This document shows positions 1-7,682 of a stretch of 24,405 bases of DNA, in pieces. The notes below the pieces were generated by a model. The model saw only the letters and a list, made by a program, of their open reading frames with translations. It had not been told where the DNA came from and searched no databases. The number at the start of each line of letters is the position of its first letter. Position 1 is the stretch's first letter. Origin of the DNA: Clostridiales bacterium UBA3758 (lineage in GTDB: Bacteria; Bacillota; Clostridia; Oscillospirales; Oscillospiraceae); contig DFGE01000003.1 in NCBI GenBank assembly GCA_002371675.1, positions 1 through 24,405 of the forward strand. Reading direction: 5' to 3'. Made by a program: the position numbers and the translations under genes.

Positions 1-27
1 GGTTGCTTGTCTCTAAAGAGCCAAAGC

Positions 28-70
28 AAAACACCGCCGCGCCCGGACAATGCCGGGCGCGGCGGTGTTT
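28..70 (-). terminator. Intrinsic terminator of the GtrA/glycosyltransferase operon
   Basis: An 18-base GC-rich stem (29-46 with 53-70) and a 6-base loop lie just past the GtrA stop codon. Read on the minus strand the stem ends in a TTTT run and then a further T-rich stretch. It closes the four-gene minus-strand operon. The first 27 bases of the window show nothing else that can be assigned. Confidence 0.9.
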
Positions 71-73
71 CAT

Positions 74-523
74 TTATGGAATTGTCGTTGTCTGATCCTC
101 TCGTTCCGTCTCCGGTTTTTTGTCCCGGAAGACCCAGAGCTTCTGGATAAAGAAGCTCAGTACAAAAAGCGTCCCGTCCACGAGGATTTTCACGGTCGTC
201 GAGGCGAGCGCCGTATCCGCGCCGAAGAGGCGCCCGAGCAGGTTCAGCAGCAGCGTGGAGAGCAGCGCCTGCGGCACCGCAAGGCAGTAATAGCGCAGCA
301 GCGCCTTTCCGTAGGAGCCCCCGTTGCGGAATACGATGCGGTTGTTCAGGTTGAAGTTGAAGAAAGAGGAGATCACGCGCGCGCCGATGTTGCACACCGT
401 CTCCGCATACGGCCCGAGCGCCGCGGAAAAGAGGCGGAAGAGGATGTAGTATCCGCCGGTATCCACCGCCCAGGAGGAGACGGAGCTGAGCACATACAGC
501 AGCGGCTGTTTGGCTTTTTTCAT
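74..523 (-). CDS. GtrA family membrane protein
   Basis: A 149-residue integral membrane protein of the GtrA/DPMS3-like family. Four hydrophobic segments lie at about 8-30, 36-56, 76-97 and 105-128, and the central FFNFNLNNRIVFR stretch matches the family's 'NFxxxRxxVF' signature. GtrA proteins are thought to help flip or position polyprenyl-phosphate-linked sugars across the cytoplasmic membrane, usually beside a GtrB-type glycosyltransferase. That is the arrangement here: the start codon lies 3 bases after the stop of the glycosyltransferase gene, and its ribosome site (AAAGGG) is inside that gene's last codons, so translation is probably coupled. It is the last gene of the operon, directly before a terminator. 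The family assignment is firm; the sugar and the final glycan are unknown. Confidence 0.88.
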   Translation of the reverse strand: MKKAKQPLLYVLSSVSSWAVDTGGYYILFRLFSAALGPYAETVCNIGARVISSFFNFNLNNRIVFRNGGSYGKALLRYYCLAVPQALLSTLLLNLLGRLFGADTALASTTVKILVDGTLFVLSFFIQKLWVFRDKKPETEREDQTTTIP

Positions 524-526
524 CGC

Positions 527-1249
527 TCAGCCCTTTCTGAACAGGCCCTTGAACATCACCTTGAAGATCCGCCAGGAGTCCTTGACGGCGTTGTAGTGCG
601 AGCTGTAGTCCTCCGGGTCATAGACGGTGGCGATGGGCTGCTCGACAAAGCCGACGCCCATGCGCTTCATCTGCAGCAGCATGTTGGTCTCATACTCAAA
701 GCGCTCTCCGGAGATTGCGCAGAAGCGCTCGAGACAGGAGGCCGGGATGGCGCGCAGGCCGGTCTGGGTATCGGACAGGCGGATGCCGTAGAACAGGCGG
801 AACATGCGGGAGGTGGTCTTGTTCCCGGCGACGGAGCGCGGCGGGACGCCCGGCTGGTCAAAATCCCGGCAGCCGATAACGACCTTGTCCCCCTCGCGGA
901 GCATGCGCTCGCCGCAGGCGATGATATCCGGCAGCAGATGCTGGCCGTCTCCATCGATCGTGACGACGCCCTGCAGAAAAGGCAGATGCTCTCTGACATA
1001 GGAAAAGGCAGTTTTCAGCGCCCTCCCCTTTCCGCGGTTGACCTCATGGTGCAGCACATGGCACGCGGGATGGGCTGCCGCCTGCTCGAACCACTTCCGA
1101 TTCTCTGCCGCGCTGCCGTCGTCCACGATGACGATGTGCCGGAAGCCCGCCTCGAGCAGGCCGTCCACCACGGAGATGAACTTGGCGTTTGGGTCAAGAG
1201 ACGGCAGCACGATGGCCACCGCCTCCTGGACTTTATTGCTTTGGGTCAT
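527..1249 (-). CDS. Glycosyltransferase family 2, polyprenyl-phosphate (GtrB/DPM1-like)
   Basis: A 240-residue GT-A fold glycosyltransferase that probably moves a sugar from a nucleotide sugar to polyprenyl phosphate on the cytoplasmic face. Visible motifs are DDGS at 43-46, NRGKGRALK at 71-79, the metal-binding DGDGQH at 99-104, and SDTQTGLRA at 159-167, the last being typical of dolichol-phosphate-mannose-synthase-like enzymes. There is no C-terminal membrane pair; the neighbouring GtrA protein probably supplies the membrane part. The open frame continues upstream to 1528, but the start at 1249 is preferred. It has an AGGAGG site at good spacing, the family homology begins there, and the extension would overlap the upstream gene with low-complexity sequence. 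The gene sits 22 bases after the preceding gene. The donor sugar cannot be read from the sequence. Confidence 0.92.
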   Translation of the reverse strand: MTQSNKVQEAVAIVLPSLDPNAKFISVVDGLLEAGFRHIVIVDDGSAAENRKWFEQAAAHPACHVLHHEVNRGKGRALKTAFSYVREHLPFLQGVVTIDGDGQHLLPDIIACGERMLREGDKVVIGCRDFDQPGVPPRSVAGNKTTSRMFRLFYGIRLSDTQTGLRAIPASCLERFCAISGERFEYETNMLLQMKRMGVGFVEQPIATVYDPEDYSSHYNAVKDSWRIFKVMFKGLFRKG

Positions 1250-1271
1250 GGTTTTCCTCCTGAGGCTCTGC

Positions 1272-2390
1272 TCAGTAGTCCTCCACTGTGAGCGCGCGGA
1301 TATCTCCGCCGGAGTCCACACAGGTGATGAGGAAATTGCGATCGACATACTGCGTGCCGGCAGGCTGCAGCGTGGTCGCAGTCGCAGAAACATCAATGAT
1401 ATAATAGCCGTTGCCGAGCGGCGTGACATTGTGCAGCTGCGCTCCGCCGAAGGAGAAGGCCGTGGTGTGACTGTATCCGTACTGGCCGTCGATCGCCTGA
1501 TGCAGACGCACATCCAGGTCGCTGTCAAGCACGATATAGGGGCGCAGCAGCTGGTAGAGATAGGTCATGTCCTGCACAGATGCGTTGAAGGCGAGGTAAT
1601 TCCGGCAGAAGTCCACCGAGAAGGTCTCCATGCGGGCGCGCGTGCCCTCGTCCACCGGCTCGATGAACTGGGAATCGTCCCGCTCGGGATCAATGACGGT
1701 CTCGACGCCGTGGCGGTCAAGGATCACGGGCTGGATATGCCCGAAGATCTGGTCGACATGATAGGTGACCTTGGTCGGGAGGTTCGGGAACTCCGCATAG
1801 TACTTCTCGAGCACATCGTAATGGATGCCGGTCTGCGTGATGGCGCTCTCATCGAGGAGGCGGCCGTTGACCACAACGCTGTAGTCCGAAGGGACGGTCA
1901 CGGTGAGGCCCGTGTAGAAGCCGTCGAAATAGAACTCGTCCTTCAGGACCTTCCAGGGCAGCATATCGGGGAACATCAGCTCGTCCTTCCTGGAGTCATC
2001 CCGTGCGAGCGTGACCCGCCCGAAAATGTTCTCCCCGCACAGCAGGTCGTACACTGCGGTGGAGGGGTCCTGAGAGGCGCCGCGCGAATAGCTCAGCTCG
2101 CCCTGCAGCATGTCGAGCACCACGGCCTCGCATTCCTCGTCCGTCTGGAATTCATGCGGCATGGATTTTATCGTCTCGACGACACCGGCGGACAGCAGAT
2201 TCTCCCGCAGGCCATCCATATAAGCCTCGATGGTCGGCGTGATCTGGGAGGCCTCATACTCCTCCGCATAGGTCCAGACATAGTGCTTGAGCACAAAGAA
2301 GGCGGCGCCCGCGAGGATCAGCGTCCAGAGCGTAATAAAGATCCCGTAAAGGACGGAACCGGATTTGTTCCGTTTTTTCTGTTTGTTCAT
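1272..2390 (-). CDS. Unknown membrane-anchored extracytoplasmic protein
   Basis: A 372-residue protein that I do not recognise. It has a lysine/arginine-rich N-terminus (1-9), one hydrophobic segment at about 12-34 and a long soluble remainder, so it should be a single-pass protein with its bulk outside the membrane (N-in). The soluble part is mixed alpha/beta, has only three cysteines and contains no motif I can name. The C-terminal third (about 240-372) looks like a compact NTF2- or cystatin-like fold by alternation of strands, but this is only an impression. The start has an AGGAG site 8 bases upstream. It lies between the NAGPA-domain gene (17-base gap) and the glycosyltransferase gene (22-base gap), so a role in the same surface-glycan process is likely by context alone. 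Confidence 0.8.
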   Translation of the reverse strand: MNKQKKRNKSGSVLYGIFITLWTLILAGAAFFVLKHYVWTYAEEYEASQITPTIEAYMDGLRENLLSAGVVETIKSMPHEFQTDEECEAVVLDMLQGELSYSRGASQDPSTAVYDLLCGENIFGRVTLARDDSRKDELMFPDMLPWKVLKDEFYFDGFYTGLTVTVPSDYSVVVNGRLLDESAITQTGIHYDVLEKYYAEFPNLPTKVTYHVDQIFGHIQPVILDRHGVETVIDPERDDSQFIEPVDEGTRARMETFSVDFCRNYLAFNASVQDMTYLYQLLRPYIVLDSDLDVRLHQAIDGQYGYSHTTAFSFGGAQLHNVTPLGNGYYIIDVSATATTLQPAGTQYVDRNFLITCVDSGGDIRALTVEDY

Positions 2391-2407
2391 TCTGTAATCT
2401 CCTACTC

Positions 2408-3514
2408 TCAGCGCACCAGGAAGGCGTTCGGCAGCCAGCGGGAGCCGCCGGTGGCCGAGGAGGGGCTGTTGATGACCTGGCCGTTAAGATACATGACCGT
2501 GGACGAGCCGCCGTCCATGTTGCTGGCGTTCACCGCGCCGTACTGGAGCATCATCTCCATACAATCGGTGTAATTGGCGCCCATGCTGGCGCCCTGGCGG
2601 CCGTCGATGACAAGCATGAGGATCGCGCCGTCCGCCCGCTGGCCGATGGCAGTGCGGGGATTCACGCCGCTGACGAGCTCGGCAGGATCGGCCGGGTTAC
2701 CGTTGATGATGAGCGGCGGGCCGAAGCTCACGCAGGAGACGATGCCGCTGTTCACGGCCTGCTCCAGCGTGTGATAGCCGACATGGAGGATGTGGTTCTC
2801 GTCAAAGCCGGCGATGGGATCGCAGCCGTAACCGTAGGAGGCCACCACGCCGTCATAGATCGTCAGACCCTCCGGCTTGCCGCCGCTGCCCTGGCCGTTC
2901 GGATCGTAGAACGCGCCGGCGTTGATGCCCGCGATGGCGCCGTTGTTCTGCACCATCGTCTCAATGGTAAGTCCGCCGCCGCCATTGGCGATGAAGACGC
3001 GGCTGGGATCGAGCACGATCAGCATATAGCCGGAGAAGCCGCGGCCGTGGACCTCCTCGAGAATCAGGCCGTCCCCGTCTTCATCGACAAGGCCGTAGGG
3101 AGAGCCCGTGCTCTGTCCGTCGAGGGGCTGCGCCGGGTTTTCCTCTCCTTCATTCTCGGAGGCGATCTGAATCAGCGTGGGGTCAAAATCCACGTTCTGA
3201 TGCACACTCTTGAGCGCGCGGATCTCCTCTACCTCCTGCTGCGTGAGGAAAATGCGGGGGATGAAGCCGAAGCGGCGCGTCTCCAGCATGGTCATGACAA
3301 AGGTGTCCCGCAGCGCGGGGGAAGGTCCCTTCACCAGCACGTATTCCAGGCCCAGGCAGGCAAGACCGACGACGATCACCGTCGCCATCAGGAAACCGAA
3401 GATGCGGTCGATCACGACGCCGGCCCGTTTGCGGCGGGCTTTCCTGCGGCGCTGTCTCAGCTCCTGCACCTGCTCCGCATTCAGCTCCGGGCGTGTCTCT
3501 TTTTTATTGCTCAC
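2408..3514 (-). CDS. Phosphodiester glycosidase (NAGPA-domain) family protein, membrane-anchored
   Basis: A 368-residue protein with a highly basic N-terminus (10-30), one transmembrane segment at about 35-62 and a C-terminal NAGPA-type domain from about 165 to the end. The domain shows INAGAFYD (about 197-204), a PEGLTI stretch, NPRTAIG, LMLVIDGRQ and the hallmark NMDGGSSTVMYLNG near the C-terminus. Members of this family include the eukaryotic mannose-6-phosphate 'uncovering enzyme' and bacterial exopolysaccharide-associated proteins; they cleave sugar phosphodiesters. Here it should act outside the cytoplasmic membrane, perhaps on a phosphodiester-linked surface glycan made by the downstream GtrB/GtrA pair. 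The start is GTG, with a TGAGGT site 7 bases upstream. It is the first gene of the operon. Confidence 0.9.
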   Translation of the reverse strand: MSNKKETRPELNAEQVQELRQRRRKARRKRAGVVIDRIFGFLMATVIVVGLACLGLEYVLVKGPSPALRDTFVMTMLETRRFGFIPRIFLTQQEVEEIRALKSVHQNVDFDPTLIQIASENEGEENPAQPLDGQSTGSPYGLVDEDGDGLILEEVHGRGFSGYMLIVLDPSRVFIANGGGGLTIETMVQNNGAIAGINAGAFYDPNGQGSGGKPEGLTIYDGVVASYGYGCDPIAGFDENHILHVGYHTLEQAVNSGIVSCVSFGPPLIINGNPADPAELVSGVNPRTAIGQRADGAILMLVIDGRQGASMGANYTDCMEMMLQYGAVNASNMDGGSSTVMYLNGQVINSPSSATGGSRWLPNAFLVR

Positions 3515-3551
3515 GATGTATACCTCAGTTCTGTATTGTTCTCAGGAAGCG

Positions 3552-3566
3552 GCAGAACGGTTCTGC
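3552..3566. promoter_or_regulatory. Operator-like inverted repeat GCAGAAC-N-GTTCTGC
   Basis: A perfect 7-base inverted repeat around one central base lies just downstream of the expected transcription start of the NAGPA-gene promoter, between the -10 box and the GTG start. Its position would let a dimeric repressor block early transcription. It may equally be a small hairpin in the leader RNA. No second copy was seen in the window. Confidence 0.4.
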
Positions 3567-3579
3567 GCATACACAGGGG

Positions 3580-3608
3580 ATTTTACCACAGTTCCCACCA
3601 TATGACAA
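3580..3608 (-). promoter_or_regulatory. Sigma-A-type promoter for the glycan operon
   Basis: On the minus strand, TTGTCA (3608-3603) and TAAAAT (3585-3580) are separated by exactly 17 bases. The predicted start falls near 3573, giving a leader of about 60 bases before the GTG at 3514. It drives the four-gene minus-strand operon ending at 74. Confidence 0.75.
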
Positions 3609-3688
3609 GCACTTTTATCATATCCGTCTTTTTCGCCCATATTCCTTTTCCCCTTATTTCGCCGCAAAAGCTTATTCCTCCCGCCTGC

Positions 3689-3733
3689 AAAAACAGGGAT
3701 ACCGCGCACGAAAACGTGCGCGGTATCCCTGTT
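3689..3733 (-). terminator. Intrinsic terminator after the DUF4342 gene
   Basis: A perfect 19-base stem (3692-3710 with 3715-3733) closes on an AAAA loop. On the minus strand it is followed by five T residues. It lies 57 bases beyond the DUF4342 stop codon and separates that unit from the glycan-operon promoter. The stretch 3609-3688 shows nothing else assignable. Confidence 0.92.
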
Positions 3734-3789
3734 CAGCTTGTCGTCTTATCGTCCGCCGTTTTCAGGCAGACGCCCGAAGCAGCTGAGGG

Positions 3790-4170
3790 TTATTTTTTTT
3801 CAATGGCGTCCTTCACTTCGCGGATCACTTCCGCGCCGAATTCCTTGGCTTTCTTGCCGGTGTCCTCGTGGAGGATCTCCACGACCTCTCCGTCGGTCTT
3901 GACGACCTGAACGCGGCAGGAGAAGCCGATGGTGGCGATTACGGTGGCGATCATCGCCCAGGGGGAGGCAAGGGTGACCAGAGCGGTGCCGAGAATGCCC
4001 GCGTTCAGGGGAACGTTCAGGATCGGCGCATCATTGTGGATCACCACGACGCGGGCGACATTGCCCTTCTTCACCATTTCCTTGATCTGCTCGACCATCT
4101 TCCGCGCGTCTCTTTTGTTTTCCTCAGAGGGTTCGCCCTCGACGGTCTCATTCACTTTTTCTTCGTCCAT
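3790..4170 (-). CDS. DUF4342 domain-containing protein
   Basis: A 126-residue protein with a charged N-terminus (1-35), a conserved stretch EMVKKGNVARVVVIHND (31-47), a hydrophobic middle (about 54-84) that includes PLNAGILGTALVTL, and an acidic/basic C-terminal helix. This order matches the DUF4342 family ('VEKVKELIKEGNVRRIxI...IPLTVGxxG'), whose function is not known; members are probably membrane-associated. The start is supported by an AAAGGAG site. It lies 51 bases after the P-loop gene on the same strand, so the two are probably co-transcribed. The C-terminal KKAKEFGAEVIREVKDAI stretch looks like an amphipathic helix. Confidence 0.82.
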   Translation of the reverse strand: MDEEKVNETVEGEPSEENKRDARKMVEQIKEMVKKGNVARVVVIHNDAPILNVPLNAGILGTALVTLASPWAMIATVIATIGFSCRVQVVKTDGEVVEILHEDTGKKAKEFGAEVIREVKDAIEKK

Positions 4171-4221
4171 GATTCTGGCTCCTTTCCGAAAGAATACTGT
4201 CTGATAGGATATGCAGATATG

Positions 4222-4635
4222 TTATATGATATACTTCTTGACACTCTCGCCGAACTTTTCCGGGTCGGCCGAGATGCTGATCACAAAGCTGATCTTCTCC
4301 TGCTCGGAGAACTCCTCCAGCCAGGCGAGGAAACGCTCCAGCTCGCTGGGGCTCTTGTCATTGACGAGCTTGTAGAAGTTGTCGATAAAGAAATGCGTGA
4401 TATCATAGTTGCCGGCGTGCACGCCGCAGATGAGTCCCTTGAGGAACTCATAGCTGCCGATATCGTAAGTGCCGGCGTCGATCAGACGGGCCTGATAGGG
4501 GATGTCAAACGTGAGCTTGCGTTCTTTCTCAATGCACACCACGTCGCCGGTCTCTTCCGCTACGGCGGCGCGCACCAGATCCACCAGTTTCTTGGTCTTT
4601 CCGGAGCCCTTCAGGCCCATGATAATGCCAACCAT
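4222..4635 (-). CDS. Small P-loop ATP-binding protein of unknown role
   Basis: A 137-residue protein with a clear Walker A motif GLKGSGKT at 7-14 and a probable Walker B strand THFFIDNF ending at D85. It is much shorter than a normal AAA+ or kinase domain and lacks recognisable sensor or arginine-finger motifs. Similar small proteins in Clostridia are often labelled 'PilT-like' or 'ATP-binding protein' without experimental support, and no pilus genes lie near it here. The start has an AAAGGAGG site 9 bases upstream. It appears to be the first gene of a two-gene unit with the DUF4342 protein. I assign nucleotide binding with confidence, and no specific process. Confidence 0.8.
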   Translation of the reverse strand: MVGIIMGLKGSGKTKKLVDLVRAAVAEETGDVVCIEKERKLTFDIPYQARLIDAGTYDIGSYEFLKGLICGVHAGNYDITHFFIDNFYKLVNDKSPSELERFLAWLEEFSEQEKISFVISISADPEKFGESVKKYII

Positions 4636-4683
4636 ATGGATCAGCCTCCTTTATTGTTATAGCTTTGGCTTTCTTGTGTTCAT

Positions 4684-4712
4684 AGCTTATCATTTTTTTA
4701 CCTGCCTTGCAA
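4684..4712 (-). promoter_or_regulatory. Possible promoter for the P-loop/DUF4342 pair
   Basis: On the minus strand TTGCAA (4712-4707), a 17-base spacer and an extended TGA-TAAGCT (-10 at 4689-4684) are present. The match is weak at the -10 box and is offered because no better candidate lies between this gene and the divergent dehydratase promoter. Confidence 0.35.
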
Positions 4713-4792
4713 GGGTAAAGAAATGAACCAACGGTAAATTCTGTTCTTTCTGGTAAATATGCCGGAACACCCTTCTTTCTGCCCCTCTCTCC

Positions 4793-4821
4793 TTGACTGT
4801 TTCCTGTGGAAATGCTAAAAT
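4793..4821 (+). promoter_or_regulatory. Promoter of the 2-hydroxyacyl-CoA dehydratase operon
   Basis: TTGACT (4793-4798) and TAAAAT (4816-4821) are 17 bases apart. Transcription would start near 4828, about 40 bases before the first gene. There is no obvious riboswitch-sized leader. Confidence 0.8.
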
Positions 4822-4868
4822 ATTTGTTACAATTCCCGGAAAACTTCAAACGATAAGAGGTGTATTGC

Positions 4869-6062
4869 GTGAAAGACCTGAAGCATCTGATCTTTTTTGA
4901 AAACCTGCTGCAGGACGCGCAGAACGAGCTCGTGAGCAAGGCCAAGGCGGAGGGCAGACTCGCCCTCGGCTACAACTGCTACTATGTTCCCGAGGTCCTG
5001 CTGAACCTGCCCGGCTGCTTCTCCAGCCGCCTGCGCGCTCCCCGCTGCACATCCACCGACATAGCCGGCTACTACATGACCAACCGCACCTGTCCCTACG
5101 CCCGCTCGATCCTTGAGCGCGCCGTCGAGGGCGGGTACAACTACCTCGACGCCCTTTTCGGCGCCGAATCCTGCGCCACCATGGACCGCATGGAGCAGCA
5201 CTTCTTCCTCATCAAGCCGATCAAGAACGAGCGCTTCTTTGTCACGCAGATCGACCCGCCCATGAAGGGCGACCAGACCAATCTCGACTACTACAAGGTC
5301 CAGCTGCGCGTCAAGATCCTCGAGCCGCTGCGCGAGCGGCTGGGCGTAGACGTGTCCGAGGAGGCCATGCGCAAGGCCATTGAGGAGCACAACCGCCTCT
5401 GCCGCGTCGTCACCGAGATCGGCAATTTCCGCCGTCTGCCCAATCCCCCAATCACCGGCTATGAGTTTCACGTGATCCAGCTCGTGAGCCAGGTCTGTCC
5501 GCACGACCTCATCCTCCCCTATCTGGAGGAGACGCTCGAGGAGCTGCGCAGCCGCGAGCCGGAGCCGAAGTTCCCCTTCCGCGCGCGCGTCGTGCTGGTG
5601 GGCAGCGAGATCGACGACGAGGGCTTCACCAAGCTGATCGAGGGCTGCGGCGCCATGGTGGTGGCCGACCGCTACTGCTTTGGCTCCTTCCCGAGCCGCG
5701 AGGAGATCGAGATCCGCGAGGGAGAGAGCGCCTTCGACGCCATCGCCCGCACCTATCTGTACTGGAACCAGTGCGCCCGCTTTATGGACGGCATGAAGAT
5801 CGACCAGCGCACCAACGAGGTCAAGCGCCTGGTAGACGAATTCCATGCCGACGGCGTCATCTACGAGAACATGAAGTTCTGTGAATTCTGGAGCTACGAG
5901 AAGGTGCTCAAGTCCAACATCCTCATCAACGAGCTGCACGTGCCTACCTGCACCATTGAGAAGGAATACGCGCTCGGCGCGGTCGGGCAGCTGCGCACCC
6001 GCTTCCAGGCCTTCATCGAGTCGCTGGAGATCAAGCACATTCAGGGAGGGAAAAACGCATGA
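4869..6062 (+). CDS. 2-hydroxyacyl-CoA dehydratase family protein, subunit 1
   Basis: A 397-residue member of the HgdB/FldC/BcrC-type family, which holds an iron-sulfur cluster and removes water from 2-hydroxyacyl-CoA (or reduces benzoyl-CoA) by ketyl-radical chemistry. Family features are visible: GYNCYYVPEVLL near 34-45, TNRTCPYARSILE at 71-83, the GAESCATMDRM segment with C102, a KFCEFW segment with C338, and the C-terminal ELHVPTCTIEKEY. C75, C102 and C338 are the likely cluster ligands. The start used is GTG at 4869, with an AGAGG site 8 bases upstream; a GTG nine bases earlier would overlap that site. It overlaps the next gene by 4 bases (ATGA). The substrate is unknown, and no activator ATPase is nearby. 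Confidence 0.88.
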   Translation: MKDLKHLIFFENLLQDAQNELVSKAKAEGRLALGYNCYYVPEVLLNLPGCFSSRLRAPRCTSTDIAGYYMTNRTCPYARSILERAVEGGYNYLDALFGAESCATMDRMEQHFFLIKPIKNERFFVTQIDPPMKGDQTNLDYYKVQLRVKILEPLRERLGVDVSEEAMRKAIEEHNRLCRVVTEIGNFRRLPNPPITGYEFHVIQLVSQVCPHDLILPYLEETLEELRSREPEPKFPFRARVVLVGSEIDDEGFTKLIEGCGAMVVADRYCFGSFPSREEIEIREGESAFDAIARTYLYWNQCARFMDGMKIDQRTNEVKRLVDEFHADGVIYENMKFCEFWSYEKVLKSNILINELHVPTCTIEKEYALGAVGQLRTRFQAFIESLEIKHIQGGKNA

Positions 6063-7666
6063 AACTGACCGACAAGCTCCTCGCGCCGATCGACAAGGCG
6101 CTGGAGCGCTTTGATCCCCTGTGGCAGGCCGAGAACGGCAAGGGCGGCCTGCGCAGCCGCTATTACGACAAGACCGGCGTCGCCAAATGGCGCGAGTGGC
6201 GCGGCGTGAAAGACACGCTCTACGATTACACCGCCTGGCTCAACAACATCCTCTCCATGGTGCAGATGGTGGCCTCCGCGCCGCTGCCCATTCTCAAGGG
6301 CTTCTGGGAATATCGCTGGATGGGCTCCTACCTGGGCACCTTCATGTTCATCGACCGTCTCTTTGAGGGCTACCGCGGGACGGAGCTGCGCATCGCGCAC
6401 ATGAACATGCACGCCATCGTGCAGTCCCTCACCAAGAAGATCGCCTTCGGCCTCAAGAACGACGCCCGTCTCGGCGGCGGCAAGGACACCTACAACATCA
6501 TTCCCCATGACGAGACCATCACCCCGCTCTTCCTCAAGGGCTTCAAGGGCCTCTATCCCTTCCCGCTGCAGACCCTGCCGGAGTTCATCATCTGCGACAT
6601 CGACCAGCACATCGAGCCCTATTACATCGACGTGGCTGAGTCCTACGGTCTGCCGGCGGACGTCTGCTCCCGCTGCGCGGCGGAGACCGGCGTCGCCATC
6701 GACGACGCGTTTCCGCTGGTCGGCAAGGTCATGCTCTCGACCAACATGCCCTGCAACGCCTCGGAGGCCACCTCCATGTTCCAGCGCCGCCGCATCGGCA
6801 AGCCGGACTTCCCCATTACGCTCGCCATGCAGCACAACAATCCCGAGGCTCTGCCCTACTCCCGCCAGACACTCAAGGACGCCATGGCCTTCGTCGAGGA
6901 GCACTACGGCGTGAAGTACGACTGGAACGAGTTCTTCAAATACGCCAGGCTCATGAACGAGCAGAACACCATCGAGCTCGAGAAATGGGATCTCTTCAAG
7001 ACGCCCTACTCTCCGCTCAGCGGCGTTGCCGAGAGCCTCTACCGGCTCTACGAGTGGCAGAGCGTGAACGGGCAGGAGCCCTACTTCAACAAGGTCGACC
7101 GCAAGGTCATCGAGATCATGCGCAGGGCCTATGAGCAGAAGTACCGCCCCTTCAGCGGCAAAACACGGCACCGCGCCTTCCTCTGGGGGCCCTCCGCCGT
7201 GTATTACACCGACTTCCCCACCTGGGTGCAGAACTGCTGGGGCATCACGATCGTGCTGAACATGGACTCCACCATGGGCTACAACATGATCGACACCGAG
7301 GACCCCAAGAAGGCCATGGACGACCTGACCCGCTTCACTGAGAAGGCCTGTATGCGCCATCACGCCGTCGGCGGCTGGGACAACATCAACGCACTCTGGG
7401 ACTGGGCCAGGAACTTCAACTGCGACATGATCCTCTTTAACGACAACATTGCCTGCAAGGGCATGCTCGGCACGCACGCGCTCATGGAGGAACAGGCCCG
7501 GGATCTCGGCTTCCACTTCATCTTTGTGGAGCACGACCTCCAGGACAGCCGCACCGTGTCCCGCCAGGATATGCGCAACTGCGTCAACAATTACATGTCC
7601 GTGGTCCTGAACGAGAAGCCGCTCGACCCCACGATCGTGGAGTTCGACGATTCGCAGGCCTACTGA
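6059..7666 (+). CDS. 2-hydroxyacyl-CoA dehydratase family protein, subunit 2 (long form)
   Basis: A 535-residue partner of the preceding subunit and clearly of the same superfamily. Recognisable segments include STNMPCNASEATSMFQ (around 223-238), FLWGPSAVYYTDFPTW (around 378-393) and a C-terminal DMILFNDNIACKGMLG followed by FIFVEHDLQDSRTVS, which correspond to the cluster-ligating and C-terminal parts of HgdA/FldB-like subunits. It is well over 100 residues longer than the usual 380-430; the extra sequence is mostly in the first 170 residues, which contain aromatic-rich stretches (WREWRGVKDTLYDYTAWLNN). The ATG overlaps the previous stop, and a GGGAGGG site lies 8 bases upstream, so expression is coupled. 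Alternative labels in databases would be 'benzoyl-CoA reductase subunit'; the reaction cannot be decided from sequence. Confidence 0.86.
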   Translation: MKLTDKLLAPIDKALERFDPLWQAENGKGGLRSRYYDKTGVAKWREWRGVKDTLYDYTAWLNNILSMVQMVASAPLPILKGFWEYRWMGSYLGTFMFIDRLFEGYRGTELRIAHMNMHAIVQSLTKKIAFGLKNDARLGGGKDTYNIIPHDETITPLFLKGFKGLYPFPLQTLPEFIICDIDQHIEPYYIDVAESYGLPADVCSRCAAETGVAIDDAFPLVGKVMLSTNMPCNASEATSMFQRRRIGKPDFPITLAMQHNNPEALPYSRQTLKDAMAFVEEHYGVKYDWNEFFKYARLMNEQNTIELEKWDLFKTPYSPLSGVAESLYRLYEWQSVNGQEPYFNKVDRKVIEIMRRAYEQKYRPFSGKTRHRAFLWGPSAVYYTDFPTWVQNCWGITIVLNMDSTMGYNMIDTEDPKKAMDDLTRFTEKACMRHHAVGGWDNINALWDWARNFNCDMILFNDNIACKGMLGTHALMEEQARDLGFHFIFVEHDLQDSRTVSRQDMRNCVNNYMSVVLNEKPLDPTIVEFDDSQAY

Positions 7667-7682
7667 GAAAGGAGAAGAGACG

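Noticed and set aside
1250..1528. N-terminal extension of the glycosyltransferase
   Set aside because: The extension overlaps the upstream gene, is serine/arginine-rich and unlike the family; the ATG at 1249 has a strong ribosome site.
3552..3566. SOS (LexA-type) box at the GAAC/GTTC repeat
   Set aside because: Firmicute LexA sites have a four-base gap between GAAC and GTTC; here the gap is one base.
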